In this document: piece by piece, positions 1 through 7,486 of the stretch
How positions within the stretch are numbered: position 1 is the stretch's first letter
Layout: each line of letters starts with the position of its first letter
Origin: Campylobacter sp.
GTDB taxonomy: Bacteria; Campylobacterota; Campylobacteria; Campylobacterales; Campylobacteraceae
Length of the DNA stretch: 64,000 bases
Reading direction: 5' to 3'
Assembly: GCF_019423325.1 (NCBI RefSeq)
Contig: NZ_JAHZBQ010000001.1
Span: 248,001-312,000, forward strand
Position numbers and translations under genes: made by a program
Notes under the pieces: model-generated
What the model was told of the DNA's origin: nothing
The model's input: only the letters and a program-made list of their open reading frames with translations
The model's database searches: none

Positions 1-459
1 AAACCGGTCGAAAAACCTAAGCCGAAAAAAGAGCATAAAGTTCAAAGTAGCGATAGGAATTTAACGGCTAAATTTGACCCGACAAAGCCTATTTCGCTGG
101 GTAGCGGCGGGGGCGGCGGCTCTAGCGCAGCGGGTGGCGGTAGCGACGCTATAACAAGCCGCGGAGATCCTAGCAATAGCGATGTCGGCAAGAAAATTTT
201 TGCCATCATTTCTCGCTACGCGCAGTCGCATTATCCAAAAAATGCGCAACGTATGCGTAAAATCGGCGTCGTAGGCGTGCACTTTACCTATACGGCAAGC
301 GGAGATGTTAAAGGTCTTCGCGTTACGTCTTCCTCGAAAGTCGATTCGCTTGATGAGGGTGCATTAAGCGCAGTCGAGCGCACAAAAGGCAGCTTTCCAA
401 AGGTCGAGAAAGATATGGAATTTAACTTTAGCATAAAATATACGCTAAATTTTAACTAG
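1..459 (+). CDS. TonB-family energy transducer, C-terminal part (5' end outside window)
   Basis: The frame is open from the first base and stops at 457-459, so only the C-terminal ~152 residues are present. They begin with a Pro/Lys-rich stretch (KPVEKPKPKKE), typical of the periplasm-spanning part of TonB, then a Gly/Ser-rich linker, then a folded domain from about residue 65 with the YPKNAQRMRKIG.V.V.F.....G motif of the TonB C-terminal domain. Known role of the family: it couples the ExbB/ExbD proton-driven motor to TonB-dependent outer-membrane receptors for iron chelates and cobalamin. ExbB/ExbD would be expected upstream but cannot be seen. The downstream Met at 253 lies inside the conserved domain and is not the start. 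The family call is firm; which TonB paralogue it is remains open. Confidence 0.85.
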   Translation, partial: KPVEKPKPKKEHKVQSSDRNLTAKFDPTKPISLGSGGGGGSSAAGGGSDAITSRGDPSNSDVGKKIFAIISRYAQSHYPKNAQRMRKIGVVGVHFTYTASGDVKGLRVTSSSKVDSLDEGALSAVERTKGSFPKVEKDMEFNFSIKYTLNFN

Positions 460-720
460 CCTTAAAGCTTCTACTAAAAACCCCTGCCTGGGCGGTGAAA
501 TTTTAAAATTTGCCGCTCTTGCCGCTTTATCTTAGCTCGCAAAATTCCATCTTGGCGAAGTAAAATTTTAAATTCGCCGCTTTTGCCGCATGAGCTTTTA
601 TAAACGGATTGGCGCCGTGAAATTTAAAATTTAAACGGAGAAAATTATGTCTTTTCAAATTTAGCCAAGCAAGCATCTTAAAGCGTTAAAATTTTAAATT
701 TAAGCTGCGAAATTGCTAGG
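460..720. repeat. Non-coding gap built of AT palindromes and GCCGC spacers
   Basis: No credible gene. The stretch contains several copies of AAATTTTAAAATTT-like words separated by GC-rich pieces. Two 28-base direct repeats, 498-525 and 562-589, match at 24 positions; each has an AT palindrome followed by GCCGCT.TTGCCGC. Confidence 0.6.
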
Positions 721-756
721 AAATTCCACTGATTTTAATGGAATTTTTACTATAAT
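721..756 (+). promoter_or_regulatory. Hairpin plus -10 box ahead of the oxidoreductase gene
   Basis: AAATTCCA (721-728) and TGGAATTT (739-746) form an 8-base-pair stem followed by Ts, and TATAAT follows at 751-756, 34 bases before the start codon. The -10 match is good. There is no obvious -35 box, which is usual for Campylobacter sigma-70 promoters. Confidence 0.5.
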
Positions 757-789
757 TTCGTATGAAATTTAAAAGATTAAAGGAAATTT

Positions 790-1737
790 ATGATAGACGT
801 TTACGACTTGGCGGTGATCGGCGGCGGTCCTTGCGGCATCGCTTCCGTAGTAGAAGCCAAAAGAAACGGGCTTGCGCATGTACTTCTGCTCGAAAAAGGC
901 GACAACCACTCTCAAACGATTAGGCAGTTTTACAAAGATAAAAAGCGCGTCGATAAAGAATATAAGGGCTTTGACAGCGAGACGCGCGGCTCTATTTCGT
1001 TTGAAACCGGCACGAAAGAGAGCGTGCTAAATTATTTCGACGAGCTCTTAGATAGCGACGAAATCGATACGAATTTCAAAAGTGAAGTCGAAAAGATCGA
1101 AAAGCACGCAGATGAGTTTTATATCACGACTAGCTCGGCTGGATACCGCGCGCGCAACGTCATCGTCGCAATTGGCAGGATGGGCAAGCCCAATAAGCCC
1201 GCTTATAAAATTCCGCCTTCGATCACGCAACGCGTAAATTTCAATCTTGATAAATGCACGATTAATGAAAAAATTTTAGTCGTTGGAGGCGGTAACTCAG
1301 CTGCGGAATACGCTATAGCGCTATGTAAAACCAATGTCGTGACGCTTTGCTATCGCAAGGCTAAATTTACCCGCCTAAACGAGACGAACGAAAGCGACGT
1401 AATGCGCGAGACCAAATACGGCAACATCATCTTGCGCTTAGGTATCGATATAGAGGCTCTTGAGAATGAAAACGGCAAGGTGCTGGTAAAATTTGATAAT
1501 GGCACCGAGCTCGTATTTGACCGCGTGATATACGCGATCGGCGGCACGAGCCCGATCGATTTTCTTAAAAAATGCGGCATCGCTTACGATGAAAACGGCG
1601 TGCCGATCGTGGATGAAAATCTCCAGACCGCCACTAGTGGGCTTTACGTGGGCGGAGATCTCATCAGCAGAAGCGGCGGATCGATCGTAGTGGCGATAAA
1701 TCACGCCCATACCATCATCAAAAATATCCGCAGATGA
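790..1737 (+). CDS. FAD/NAD(P)-dependent oxidoreductase of the thioredoxin reductase-like / YpdA type
   Basis: A 315-residue two-dinucleotide-binding flavoprotein. The N-terminal FAD-binding motif is IGGGPCG (residues 10-16). A second Rossmann motif, VGGGNSAAEYA, lies near residue 165 for NAD(P)H. A C-terminal GLYVGGDL segment closes the FAD site. There is no CxxC redox pair at the place where thioredoxin reductase has one, so it resembles YpdA-type reductases or ferredoxin-NADP reductases more than TrxB. The substrate cannot be read from sequence. The RBS is AAAGGAAATTT just before the ATG. The stop overlaps the next start by four bases (ATGA), suggesting translational coupling with the methyltransferase gene. 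Confidence 0.85.
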   Translation: MIDVYDLAVIGGGPCGIASVVEAKRNGLAHVLLLEKGDNHSQTIRQFYKDKKRVDKEYKGFDSETRGSISFETGTKESVLNYFDELLDSDEIDTNFKSEVEKIEKHADEFYITTSSAGYRARNVIVAIGRMGKPNKPAYKIPPSITQRVNFNLDKCTINEKILVVGGGNSAAEYAIALCKTNVVTLCYRKAKFTRLNETNESDVMRETKYGNIILRLGIDIEALENENGKVLVKFDNGTELVFDRVIYAIGGTSPIDFLKKCGIAYDENGVPIVDENLQTATSGLYVGGDLISRSGGSIVVAINHAHTIIKNIRR

Positions 1738-2975
1738 GGCTTTATCAGCCAAAAAAGGGTTATCGCTACACGAGCGATACGATTTTTTTGTGGAATTTTA
1801 TAAGAAACTCAGGCGTGCGTAAAGCTGACGCAGCATCGCAAAATGGCTCTTGGGCGCTGGGCTGTGGCGTGGAATTTAAAGATGCGACAGATGGAGACTT
1901 TAATGCGCAGTTTTGCGCTGCGGATTACGCAGGCGGTGAGGCGGAATTTTGCACCGAGGATTGCGCTTTTAGCAAAGAAGAGTCGTATGCCGCTAACCAT
2001 AGCGTGGGGGATGATCGCGATTTTGGAGGTAAAGGCTGCGCCGAATTCCAGGCGGAATTTAAAATGAAATTTCAAGCGGAATTTCAGGAGAAATTTCAAA
2101 GCGAGCGCTGCAAAAATTCTGATTTTCAAAGCGACGAAGCCTGGCATACTTTAAAGCCCGACATTGCAAGCGGTGAAAATTTTAAATTTTGTGACGAGCA
2201 AATCGCGCAGTCTTTAGAATCTCAAAAGACACACGATAAAGATTTCGCGAGCAAATTTGAAGGCGCCAAAGCACGCGCGGATTTTGCTGCGGAGTGCTTG
2301 CGTGACGGAGGGTTTGCTGCTTGCAATGAGCGTAGCCCCAAAGGCGCGCTAAATCCGCGAGCGATATACGGCGACGTGCTGGATGTGGGCGCAGGATGTG
2401 GAATTTTAGGGCTTTTACTAAAGCGCGATTTTGAGAGCATTAATTTAAGCTTGCTAGAAATTCAAGAGCGAAATTTAGAAATCTTAAGGCTAAATTCTTT
2501 GCAAAACGATCTGCCTGCCGAGATTTTGCACGCGGATTTTGCGGGGTTTAAAAGCGAGAAGCGTTTTGACTTTATCGTCTCAAATCCGCCTTTTTATCGA
2601 GAGCGCATTTCGCTTAGCAAAGAGCCTCACATGGCGCTTAGTAAGAGCGCAGCAAGCCTTAGGCTACGGGATTTTGTGCGATCTGCGAACGCTCATCTCA
2701 AGCCTGGCGGTACGCTTATTTTTTGCTACGAGGCGGGCAAGCTAGCTAAAATTTGCGAGCTTTTGGGTGAGTTTAGGCTAAATTTAACGAGGCTTGGTTT
2801 TGTCTATCCTGACATTTCAAAGCCCGCTAAGCTCGCGCTTTTGCAAGCTCGTAAGAACTCGCGCTCGCCCTGTGAGATCGTCCTTCCGATCTATGCTAGC
2901 GCGCACGGAAGGCGCACCGCACAAGCCCACGCGATCTATAAAAGCGCAGATCTAACGAGCGTGGATTATGAGTGA
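1734..2975 (+). CDS. TrmN6-like N6-adenine methyltransferase with a ~180-residue low-complexity insertion
   Basis: The N-terminus (YQPKKGYRYTSDTIFLWNFI, residues 4-23) and the C-terminal catalytic part (from about residue 208) fit the tRNA1(Val) adenine-37 N6-methyltransferase family. The SAM-binding motif I is VLDVGAGCGILGLLL near residue 214. The catalytic NPPF motif is near residue 285. Between them lies a ~180-residue stretch, rich in Glu/Phe/Lys/Ala/Cys, with repeats such as EFQAEFKMKFQAEFQEKFQ; I do not expect it in this family, whose members are about 230-250 residues, against 413 here. The reading frame stays open throughout, so the gene looks intact but expanded. It overlaps both neighbours (4 and 8 bases). 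The family is confident; the exact tRNA target is inferred. Confidence 0.8.
   Translation: MRLYQPKKGYRYTSDTIFLWNFIRNSGVRKADAASQNGSWALGCGVEFKDATDGDFNAQFCAADYAGGEAEFCTEDCAFSKEESYAANHSVGDDRDFGGKGCAEFQAEFKMKFQAEFQEKFQSERCKNSDFQSDEAWHTLKPDIASGENFKFCDEQIAQSLESQKTHDKDFASKFEGAKARADFAAECLRDGGFAACNERSPKGALNPRAIYGDVLDVGAGCGILGLLLKRDFESINLSLLEIQERNLEILRLNSLQNDLPAEILHADFAGFKSEKRFDFIVSNPPFYRERISLSKEPHMALSKSAASLRLRDFVRSANAHLKPGGTLIFCYEAGKLAKICELLGEFRLNLTRLGFVYPDISKPAKLALLQARKNSRSPCEIVLPIYASAHGRRTAQAHAIYKSADLTSVDYE
1820..2357 (+). repeat. In-frame low-complexity insertion inside the TrmN6-like gene
   Basis: Separates the N-terminal YRYTSDT segment from SAM motif I. The DNA carries many GGAATTT, GAAATTTC and AAAATTTTAAATTT words, the same vocabulary as the intergenic gaps of this window. 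The boundaries are approximate. Confidence 0.65.
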
Positions 2976-3339
2976 GTTCGGCTTTAGCTTTGATGCGAGC
3001 GCGTGCGAGCGCTGCGGCGGCAAGTGCTGCACAGGAGAGAGCGGCTATATCTGGATAGATGAGAGCGAGATCGTAGCTCTAGCGGTAAAATTTAAAATTT
3101 CGCCCTCAAGGCTTAAAGAAATTTATTTACAAAAAATAGGCGCTAAATTTAGCGTAAAAGAAAAGCCCTTTGAAGGCGGCTTAGCGTGCGTGTTTTTTGA
3201 CGAAGCGCAGCGCAACTGCGGGATTTACGAGCTGCGTCCGAAGCAGTGCCGTAGCTTTCCGTTTTGGGAATATTTTAAAACGCATACTAAAGAATTGGAG
3301 GAAGAATGTATCGGTGTAAGGTTTTTGGCGGAATTTTAA
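2968..3339 (+). CDS. YkgJ-family cysteine-cluster protein
   Basis: A 123-residue protein with the YkgJ signature: CERCGGKCC near residues 13-21, then a Cys/Asp region (CVFFDEAQRNCGIYELRPKQ) and a closing CRSFPFWE. Known of the family: the conserved cysteines are thought to bind a metal (zinc or iron-sulfur); the biological role is not established. It starts eight bases inside the end of the methyltransferase gene, and its last 34 bases overlap the TPR gene, so the three are probably co-transcribed. The same neighbours (methyltransferase, YkgJ, TPR protein, trpC, HIT) occur in C. jejuni as Cj0495-Cj0499, from memory. The family call is strong; the function is unknown. Confidence 0.8.
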   Translation: MSEFGFSFDASACERCGGKCCTGESGYIWIDESEIVALAVKFKISPSRLKEIYLQKIGAKFSVKEKPFEGGLACVFFDEAQRNCGIYELRPKQCRSFPFWEYFKTHTKELEEECIGVRFLAEF

Positions 3340-5150
3340 TCGCGGCGATGATTTTAGCGCCGCAGTATCTAAGTGCGGAGAGTGGGACGAATGCTGCAGC
3401 AGCGAAGCAGTCCGTTACGGATAAAAAGGCGTCTGATCGGAATTCAAGCATTGGCACAAAAAACGGTGCAAAAGATGCAATTAAAAAGAGCTTGATAAAT
3501 CGTGGCGTAAGCGCTAAAAGTATAACCAAAGAAAAGCTAAATCACGCGATGCGAGCGCAAGAGGACGCCGAGCTAAATTTTGATTTGCTTACAGCTTTGG
3601 AGCTACTGCATAAAGATCCCGTCGCATCGATGTTTTTATACGAAAAGGCATACAATAAAACGGGCTCGTCCGTTTATCTGCTAGAAGCGCTAAAGACTGC
3701 TTTTGCGATCAAAGATCGTAAAAATACGGCGCGCTATTTAAAGCTCGGCGAAAAGAGCCTAAGCTCAGACTCTGAGTATCTGCGAGTAAAGATCGGCTAC
3801 TACTTAGGCATTAAAGATAATCTAAACGCCAATACCGCTGCTCTTAAGCTAGTCACCGTAGATCCGGTTTCACGAAGTTATGCGATCTTAGCGGCGACAT
3901 ATTATGCGATGGAGAATTTTACTTTAGCCAAAACCTACTTCGAAAAAGCCTATGAGCTAGACAAAACTGACGAAAATCTCATCAGATTATGCGACGTGCT
4001 GCTAAATAAACTCGATGATTCGGACGGAGCGATCCGCATCATCGAGACGCACAGGCGCATCTACGGCTGCGCCCAGGGTATGGCGTGCGAGCTGCTAGCT
4101 GATGTGTATCGCGCGAATAAGCGCTATTTAGATGTCGCTAAGATCGATGAAGCGCTGTATGAAGCCAAAGGGGATAATAAATTCTTAGACGATATGATAG
4201 CGATTTATTACTACTCAAACGACTTTGATAAAATAATCGAGCTTTTGAAAAAATACGACTACAAGCGTGAGCTTTTAATCGATGCCTACGCGCATAAAAA
4301 AGACTATAAAACCGCGATTAAAATGGCGCGTGATGAGTTTATGAAGACCAAAAATTACGACTTTTTGGCGATCGAGGCGATCTACGAATATGAAAGTGCG
4401 GGCAAAAATGTGGACGCCAAAACCCTGTCTAGCGTAGTGGCAAAATTTGAAAATATTGCGCCGCAGCTTAAAGACCCCGTGCATCTAAACTACTACGGCT
4501 ACATCCTAATAGATCACGATTTGGACGTTCGCAAGGGCATCGAGCTCGTCCGCCGCGCCCTACAAAAAGACCCCGACTCGCCGTATTATTTGGACTCGCT
4601 TGCTTGGGGATACTACAAGCTTGGCGAGTGCGACAAGGCTAAAAATGAAATGGCTAAGATCAAAGACGCAGAATTTTTTAATTCCCCCGAAGGCAAAGAG
4701 CATTTAGAGGCGATCGATGCGTGCGCCGCAGGCACAGGCGTAGCGCCGCAGAATTCCATATCGCAAAATCCCACTACGATAAAAGGCTCCGCGCCGAAAG
4801 ATCAGGCGCCGCAAAGCCCGGCAACAAAAACCCCTGCTCCAGATTCCATAAAATCTACGGCGCCCGAAAGCTCTGCGTTAGATTCCGCGCGTCCAAGTCC
4901 CACAACAACGCAAAATTTGGCGCCAAAAGACTCCGCTTTGCAAAATTCTGCTGGGTCTGCAAATTCCGCAGTTCAAAATCAGACACCAAATTCCGCGGCG
5001 TCTGAAAATTTTGCGACACCCATAAATTCCGCCGCGCAGAATTCTGCCTCGTCAAGACAAAATTCAGTATCGAGGCGGGATTTTATGCCAGAGCAAAATT
5101 CTACGTCGAAAGAGCTTACCGACTCTAAAACCCAGACGCCAAGGCAGTAG
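3306..5150 (+). CDS. Secreted TPR-repeat protein with long Ser/Asn/Ala/Pro-rich tail
   Basis: 614 residues. A signal peptide covers about residues 1-23 (hydrophobic IAAMILAPQYLS, cleavage near SAES), pointing to the periplasm or envelope. Residues ~75-480 are helical TPR-like repeats, for example YAILAATYYAMENFTLAKTY followed by FEKAYELDK. From about residue 480 to the end the protein is low complexity (repeats of QNSA, NSAAS, APKDS, TPNSAA). The start at 3306 has a very good Shine-Dalgarno (TTGGAGGAAGA) although it lies within the end of ykgJ. The C. jejuni gene at this locus (Cj0497) is annotated as a lipoprotein; I see no lipobox Cys here. TPR proteins in the envelope usually scaffold protein complexes; the partner is not known. 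Confidence 0.75.
   Translation: MYRCKVFGGILIAAMILAPQYLSAESGTNAAAAKQSVTDKKASDRNSSIGTKNGAKDAIKKSLINRGVSAKSITKEKLNHAMRAQEDAELNFDLLTALELLHKDPVASMFLYEKAYNKTGSSVYLLEALKTAFAIKDRKNTARYLKLGEKSLSSDSEYLRVKIGYYLGIKDNLNANTAALKLVTVDPVSRSYAILAATYYAMENFTLAKTYFEKAYELDKTDENLIRLCDVLLNKLDDSDGAIRIIETHRRIYGCAQGMACELLADVYRANKRYLDVAKIDEALYEAKGDNKFLDDMIAIYYYSNDFDKIIELLKKYDYKRELLIDAYAHKKDYKTAIKMARDEFMKTKNYDFLAIEAIYEYESAGKNVDAKTLSSVVAKFENIAPQLKDPVHLNYYGYILIDHDLDVRKGIELVRRALQKDPDSPYYLDSLAWGYYKLGECDKAKNEMAKIKDAEFFNSPEGKEHLEAIDACAAGTGVAPQNSISQNPTTIKGSAPKDQAPQSPATKTPAPDSIKSTAPESSALDSARPSPTTTQNLAPKDSALQNSAGSANSAVQNQTPNSAASENFATPINSAAQNSASSRQNSVSRRDFMPEQNSTSKELTDSKTQTPRQ
4740..5147 (+). repeat. Low-complexity AAAATTC/GCG repeat tail of the TPR gene
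   Basis: The last ~135 codons are a degenerate array of CAAAATTC.GC, AATTCCGC and CAAAATTTGGCGCC words, translating as QNS, NSA and QNLAP. The same words make up the insertions in trmA, argS and the TrmN6-like gene. Confidence 0.6.
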
Positions 5151-5152
5151 CG

Positions 5153-5947
5153 ATGATTTTAGGCGAAATTTTAAAACGCACTCGCGAGGATCTCGCGCTT
5201 CGCAAAGAAAGGTTGCCCGAGGATCTGCTCGGTCGCTCGCTAAGCGCCAATCCCTACGAGCCGCGTGACGTCATAAGCGCGCTTAGAAGCGATGAGAAGG
5301 ACCCGCTTCGCATCATCGCCGAGATCAAAAAGGCAAGCCCGAGCAAGGGGATCATCCGCGAGGATTTTGAGCCGCTAAGCCTTGCTGCGGAGTATGAAAA
5401 TGCGGGCGCCAGCGCCTTTTCGGTGCTAACCGAGCCGCATTATTTCAGAGGCGATTTGGAGTTCATCCCGCAGATCCGCCGTTACACGCATACGCCCATT
5501 TTGCGCAAGGATTTCATCGTCGATCGCTATCAGATCCTCGAGGCGCTGGTTTACGGCGCGGATTTTATCCTGCTGATCGCCAAAGCCCTGGAAGGCAAGC
5601 AGCTAAAAGAGCTGCTCGAGTTTGCCCGCAGGCTGGGGCTTCGGGCGCTGTGCGAGATCCACGATAAGGACGATCTGAAAAAAGCGGTCTTTGCAGGCGC
5701 CGATATTATCGGCATCAACCATCGAAATTTAGAGACTTTCGAGGTCGATACGAGCCTGAGCGAGCGGCTAATCCCGCTGATTCCAAACGGCAAGATCATC
5801 GTCGCCGAAAGCGGTCTGCACTCGCACGAGCAGCTTTTAAGCTTGCACGAGGCGGGCGTCGATGCGTTTTTGATCGGAGAGCATTTTATGCGCCAAAATG
5901 ACGTCGGCGCGGCACTGCGCGAGATAAAGCTCGGCGCGGGCGGCTAA
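5153..5947 (+). CDS. trpC: Indole-3-glycerol phosphate synthase
   Basis: 264 residues, the normal length for a monofunctional TrpC. It converts carboxyphenylamino-deoxyribulose 5-phosphate to indole-3-glycerol phosphate in tryptophan synthesis (cytoplasm). Seen: the family motif IAEIKKASPSKG with the catalytic lysines near residue 60, then FSVLTEPHYFRGDL, ILRKDFIVDRYQI (catalytic Lys), GINHRNLETFEVD and the phosphate-binding IVAESG and AFLIGEHFMR segments of the TIM barrel. The ATG follows the TPR gene stop after two bases, so it is translationally linked to it. It stands apart from any other trp gene in the window, as in C. jejuni where trpC (Cj0498) also lies between a TPR lipoprotein and a HIT gene. 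Confidence 0.95.
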   Translation: MILGEILKRTREDLALRKERLPEDLLGRSLSANPYEPRDVISALRSDEKDPLRIIAEIKKASPSKGIIREDFEPLSLAAEYENAGASAFSVLTEPHYFRGDLEFIPQIRRYTHTPILRKDFIVDRYQILEALVYGADFILLIAKALEGKQLKELLEFARRLGLRALCEIHDKDDLKKAVFAGADIIGINHRNLETFEVDTSLSERLIPLIPNGKIIVAESGLHSHEQLLSLHEAGVDAFLIGEHFMRQNDVGAALREIKLGAGG

Positions 5948-6877
5948 ATTTAAACCCGCTTGTTTGATCGCGAAAGATCAGATCGGAACGAGAAGTTAAA
6001 TTTAGCGAAGAGAGCGAAATTTTAAGGCAGTAAATTTTTAAAATTCGTAAAATTCGGCTGACTTTAAAATTTAGCAGTTCTTTAAATTTAGCGGTTGCGA
6101 CGCGATCAAATATCGCACGCTGCGTAAGTATCCGCGCTGTGCTTTGGCGTCGTGAGTTTATTATCACGCGCTGCGCGAGCGGCTGCGGAGCGAGGTTTAA
6201 ATTTACGCCTTTCGTTTGTATAGCTTTCCGTCGCATCACGAGCTGGTGCAAAAGCGCGGGCTTAAATTTAGCTTTGAGTTTGCGAAGCTTCGCGCGTGGG
6301 GTTGGGCTTGTAACATTAAGCGCCGAGAATTGCGCGTCCGCCGTAGCGCCTTGCATGCCTAGCGTGCTACCCAAGCCCAGTATTGGCGATTGTGCGGCGC
6401 CGTGAATTTAATCACAGCTCGCGACCAAGCCATCCAGAGGAGCTTGCGCGTACGATAACTGCGCAAAAAGCGAGCTATCACAAAAGCGGACGGCGTAGGG
6501 GCTTAGCAGGACTGCGATACTCTGCAATACGACGCGATTGAGCCTCGGCTGTATTACGGCTACGCCGTGGTCGCGCCGCGTTTAAATTTTACCGCGTGTC
6601 GCGACGGTGATTGCGGCGCAGGTTTGGCACCGCGTACCGTGCCTGTGATTGCGTCAAAGTTTTATTATAATGCGCCGCGCAAACGGCTACGGTGCGGACT
6701 TTTAGACGCTATGTTTGCCGCGCGATGAGTGTCCGCCAAATGCGCACTAACGCCCGCCGCGGGCTTCGATCCGCAGAGTGCGTATTGCGCCGAAGTGCTC
6801 CGCGATTGCAAAGCATGTCGCGCCCTGCCACGTGCATAGCTCCGCGTCGTTCGAGCAAGCGCGGGCCGCGTAAATTT
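5948..6877. other. Gap without a recognisable gene
   Basis: About 930 bases between trpC and the repeat ahead of the HIT gene. Short open frames occur on both strands, but none has a convincing RBS or a recognisable product. The first part holds AAATTTAGC and AAATTTTAAGG words; the rest is rich in GCGC and CGCG. A TATAAT at 6666-6671 could be a promoter for the HIT gene but lies ~300 bases upstream. It may be a decayed gene. Confidence 0.5.
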
Positions 6878-6961
6878 AAAATTCTATGAAATTTAGAAGT
6901 TTTAAATTCCAAATTTCATAGAATTTTGCGAAACGCAAATTTTAAAATTTCATAGAATTTT
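6878..6961. repeat. Three copies of a 17-base AT-rich element ahead of the HIT gene
   Basis: AAATTTCATAGAATTTT occurs exactly at 6911-6927 and 6945-6961 (34 bases apart), and as its exact reverse complement at 6878-6894. The inverted pair can form a 17-base-pair stem with a 16-base loop. It ends about 22 bases before the HIT start codon, inside the likely leader. Confidence 0.8.
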
Positions 6962-6983
6962 GGAATTTCGGAAAGGAAAAGAG

Positions 6984-7472
6984 ATGGATTATCTTTGCGC
7001 CCCTTGGCGAAGCGAGTATTTTACCGAAAAAAGAAGCGGCTGTCCCTTTTGCGACGCGGCGGCGGATGCGGCGTTCGATGATCGCAACGGCGTGCTTTTT
7101 CGCGCGCAGCACTGCTTTGGGGTGATGAACCTCTACCCCTACAGCCCGGGCGCGTTTATGGTCATACCCTACGAGCACGCGGATAATATCGAGTGTCTTA
7201 GCGACGATGCGTGGGCGGAGATGAGCCGCTACGTGCGCGCCGGAGTGGGGATCTTAAAGCGCACTCTGGGTGCAAACGGCGTAAATATCGGTATGAATCT
7301 CGGCGCCGCCGCGGGTGCGGGCATAGCCGAGCACGTGCACTATCATCTCGTGCCGCGGTGGCAGCGCGATACGAATTTCATCACGACGATCGCAAACGTC
7401 CGCGTAAACGGTGTTTCGTTCGCCCCGCTTTTTGAAAAACTAAAAGCGGCTTACGCAGAAATCAAAATTTAA
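6984..7472 (+). CDS. HIT-family (histidine triad) nucleotide hydrolase
   Basis: 162 residues from the chosen ATG at 6984, which has an AAAGGAAAAGAG ribosome-binding site; a TTG eight codons upstream is open but lies in the repeat and has no RBS. The histidine triad motif is HVHYHLVPRW near residue 117, with the central His expected to be the nucleophile. An N-terminal CPFC pair (residues ~19-22) and the segment NLYPYSPGAFMVIPYEHADN are typical of the AP4A-phosphorylase/FHIT-like branch. Members hydrolyse or phosphorolyse dinucleoside polyphosphates or nucleotidyl conjugates; the physiological substrate is unknown. Gene order matches C. jejuni Cj0498-Cj0499. Confidence 0.88.
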   Translation: MDYLCAPWRSEYFTEKRSGCPFCDAAADAAFDDRNGVLFRAQHCFGVMNLYPYSPGAFMVIPYEHADNIECLSDDAWAEMSRYVRAGVGILKRTLGANGVNIGMNLGAAAGAGIAEHVHYHLVPRWQRDTNFITTIANVRVNGVSFAPLFEKLKAAYAEIKI

Positions 7473-7486
7473 AACGGAGGATTGAG

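Noticed and set aside
5936..5959. Possible terminator after trpC (GCGGG / CCCGC)
   Set aside because: Only five base pairs with a 14-base loop and no T-tract; too weak to call.
6139..6405. Open frames between trpC and the HIT gene
   Set aside because: No RBS, no motif, unusual amino-acid composition. A decayed gene cannot be excluded but is not supported.
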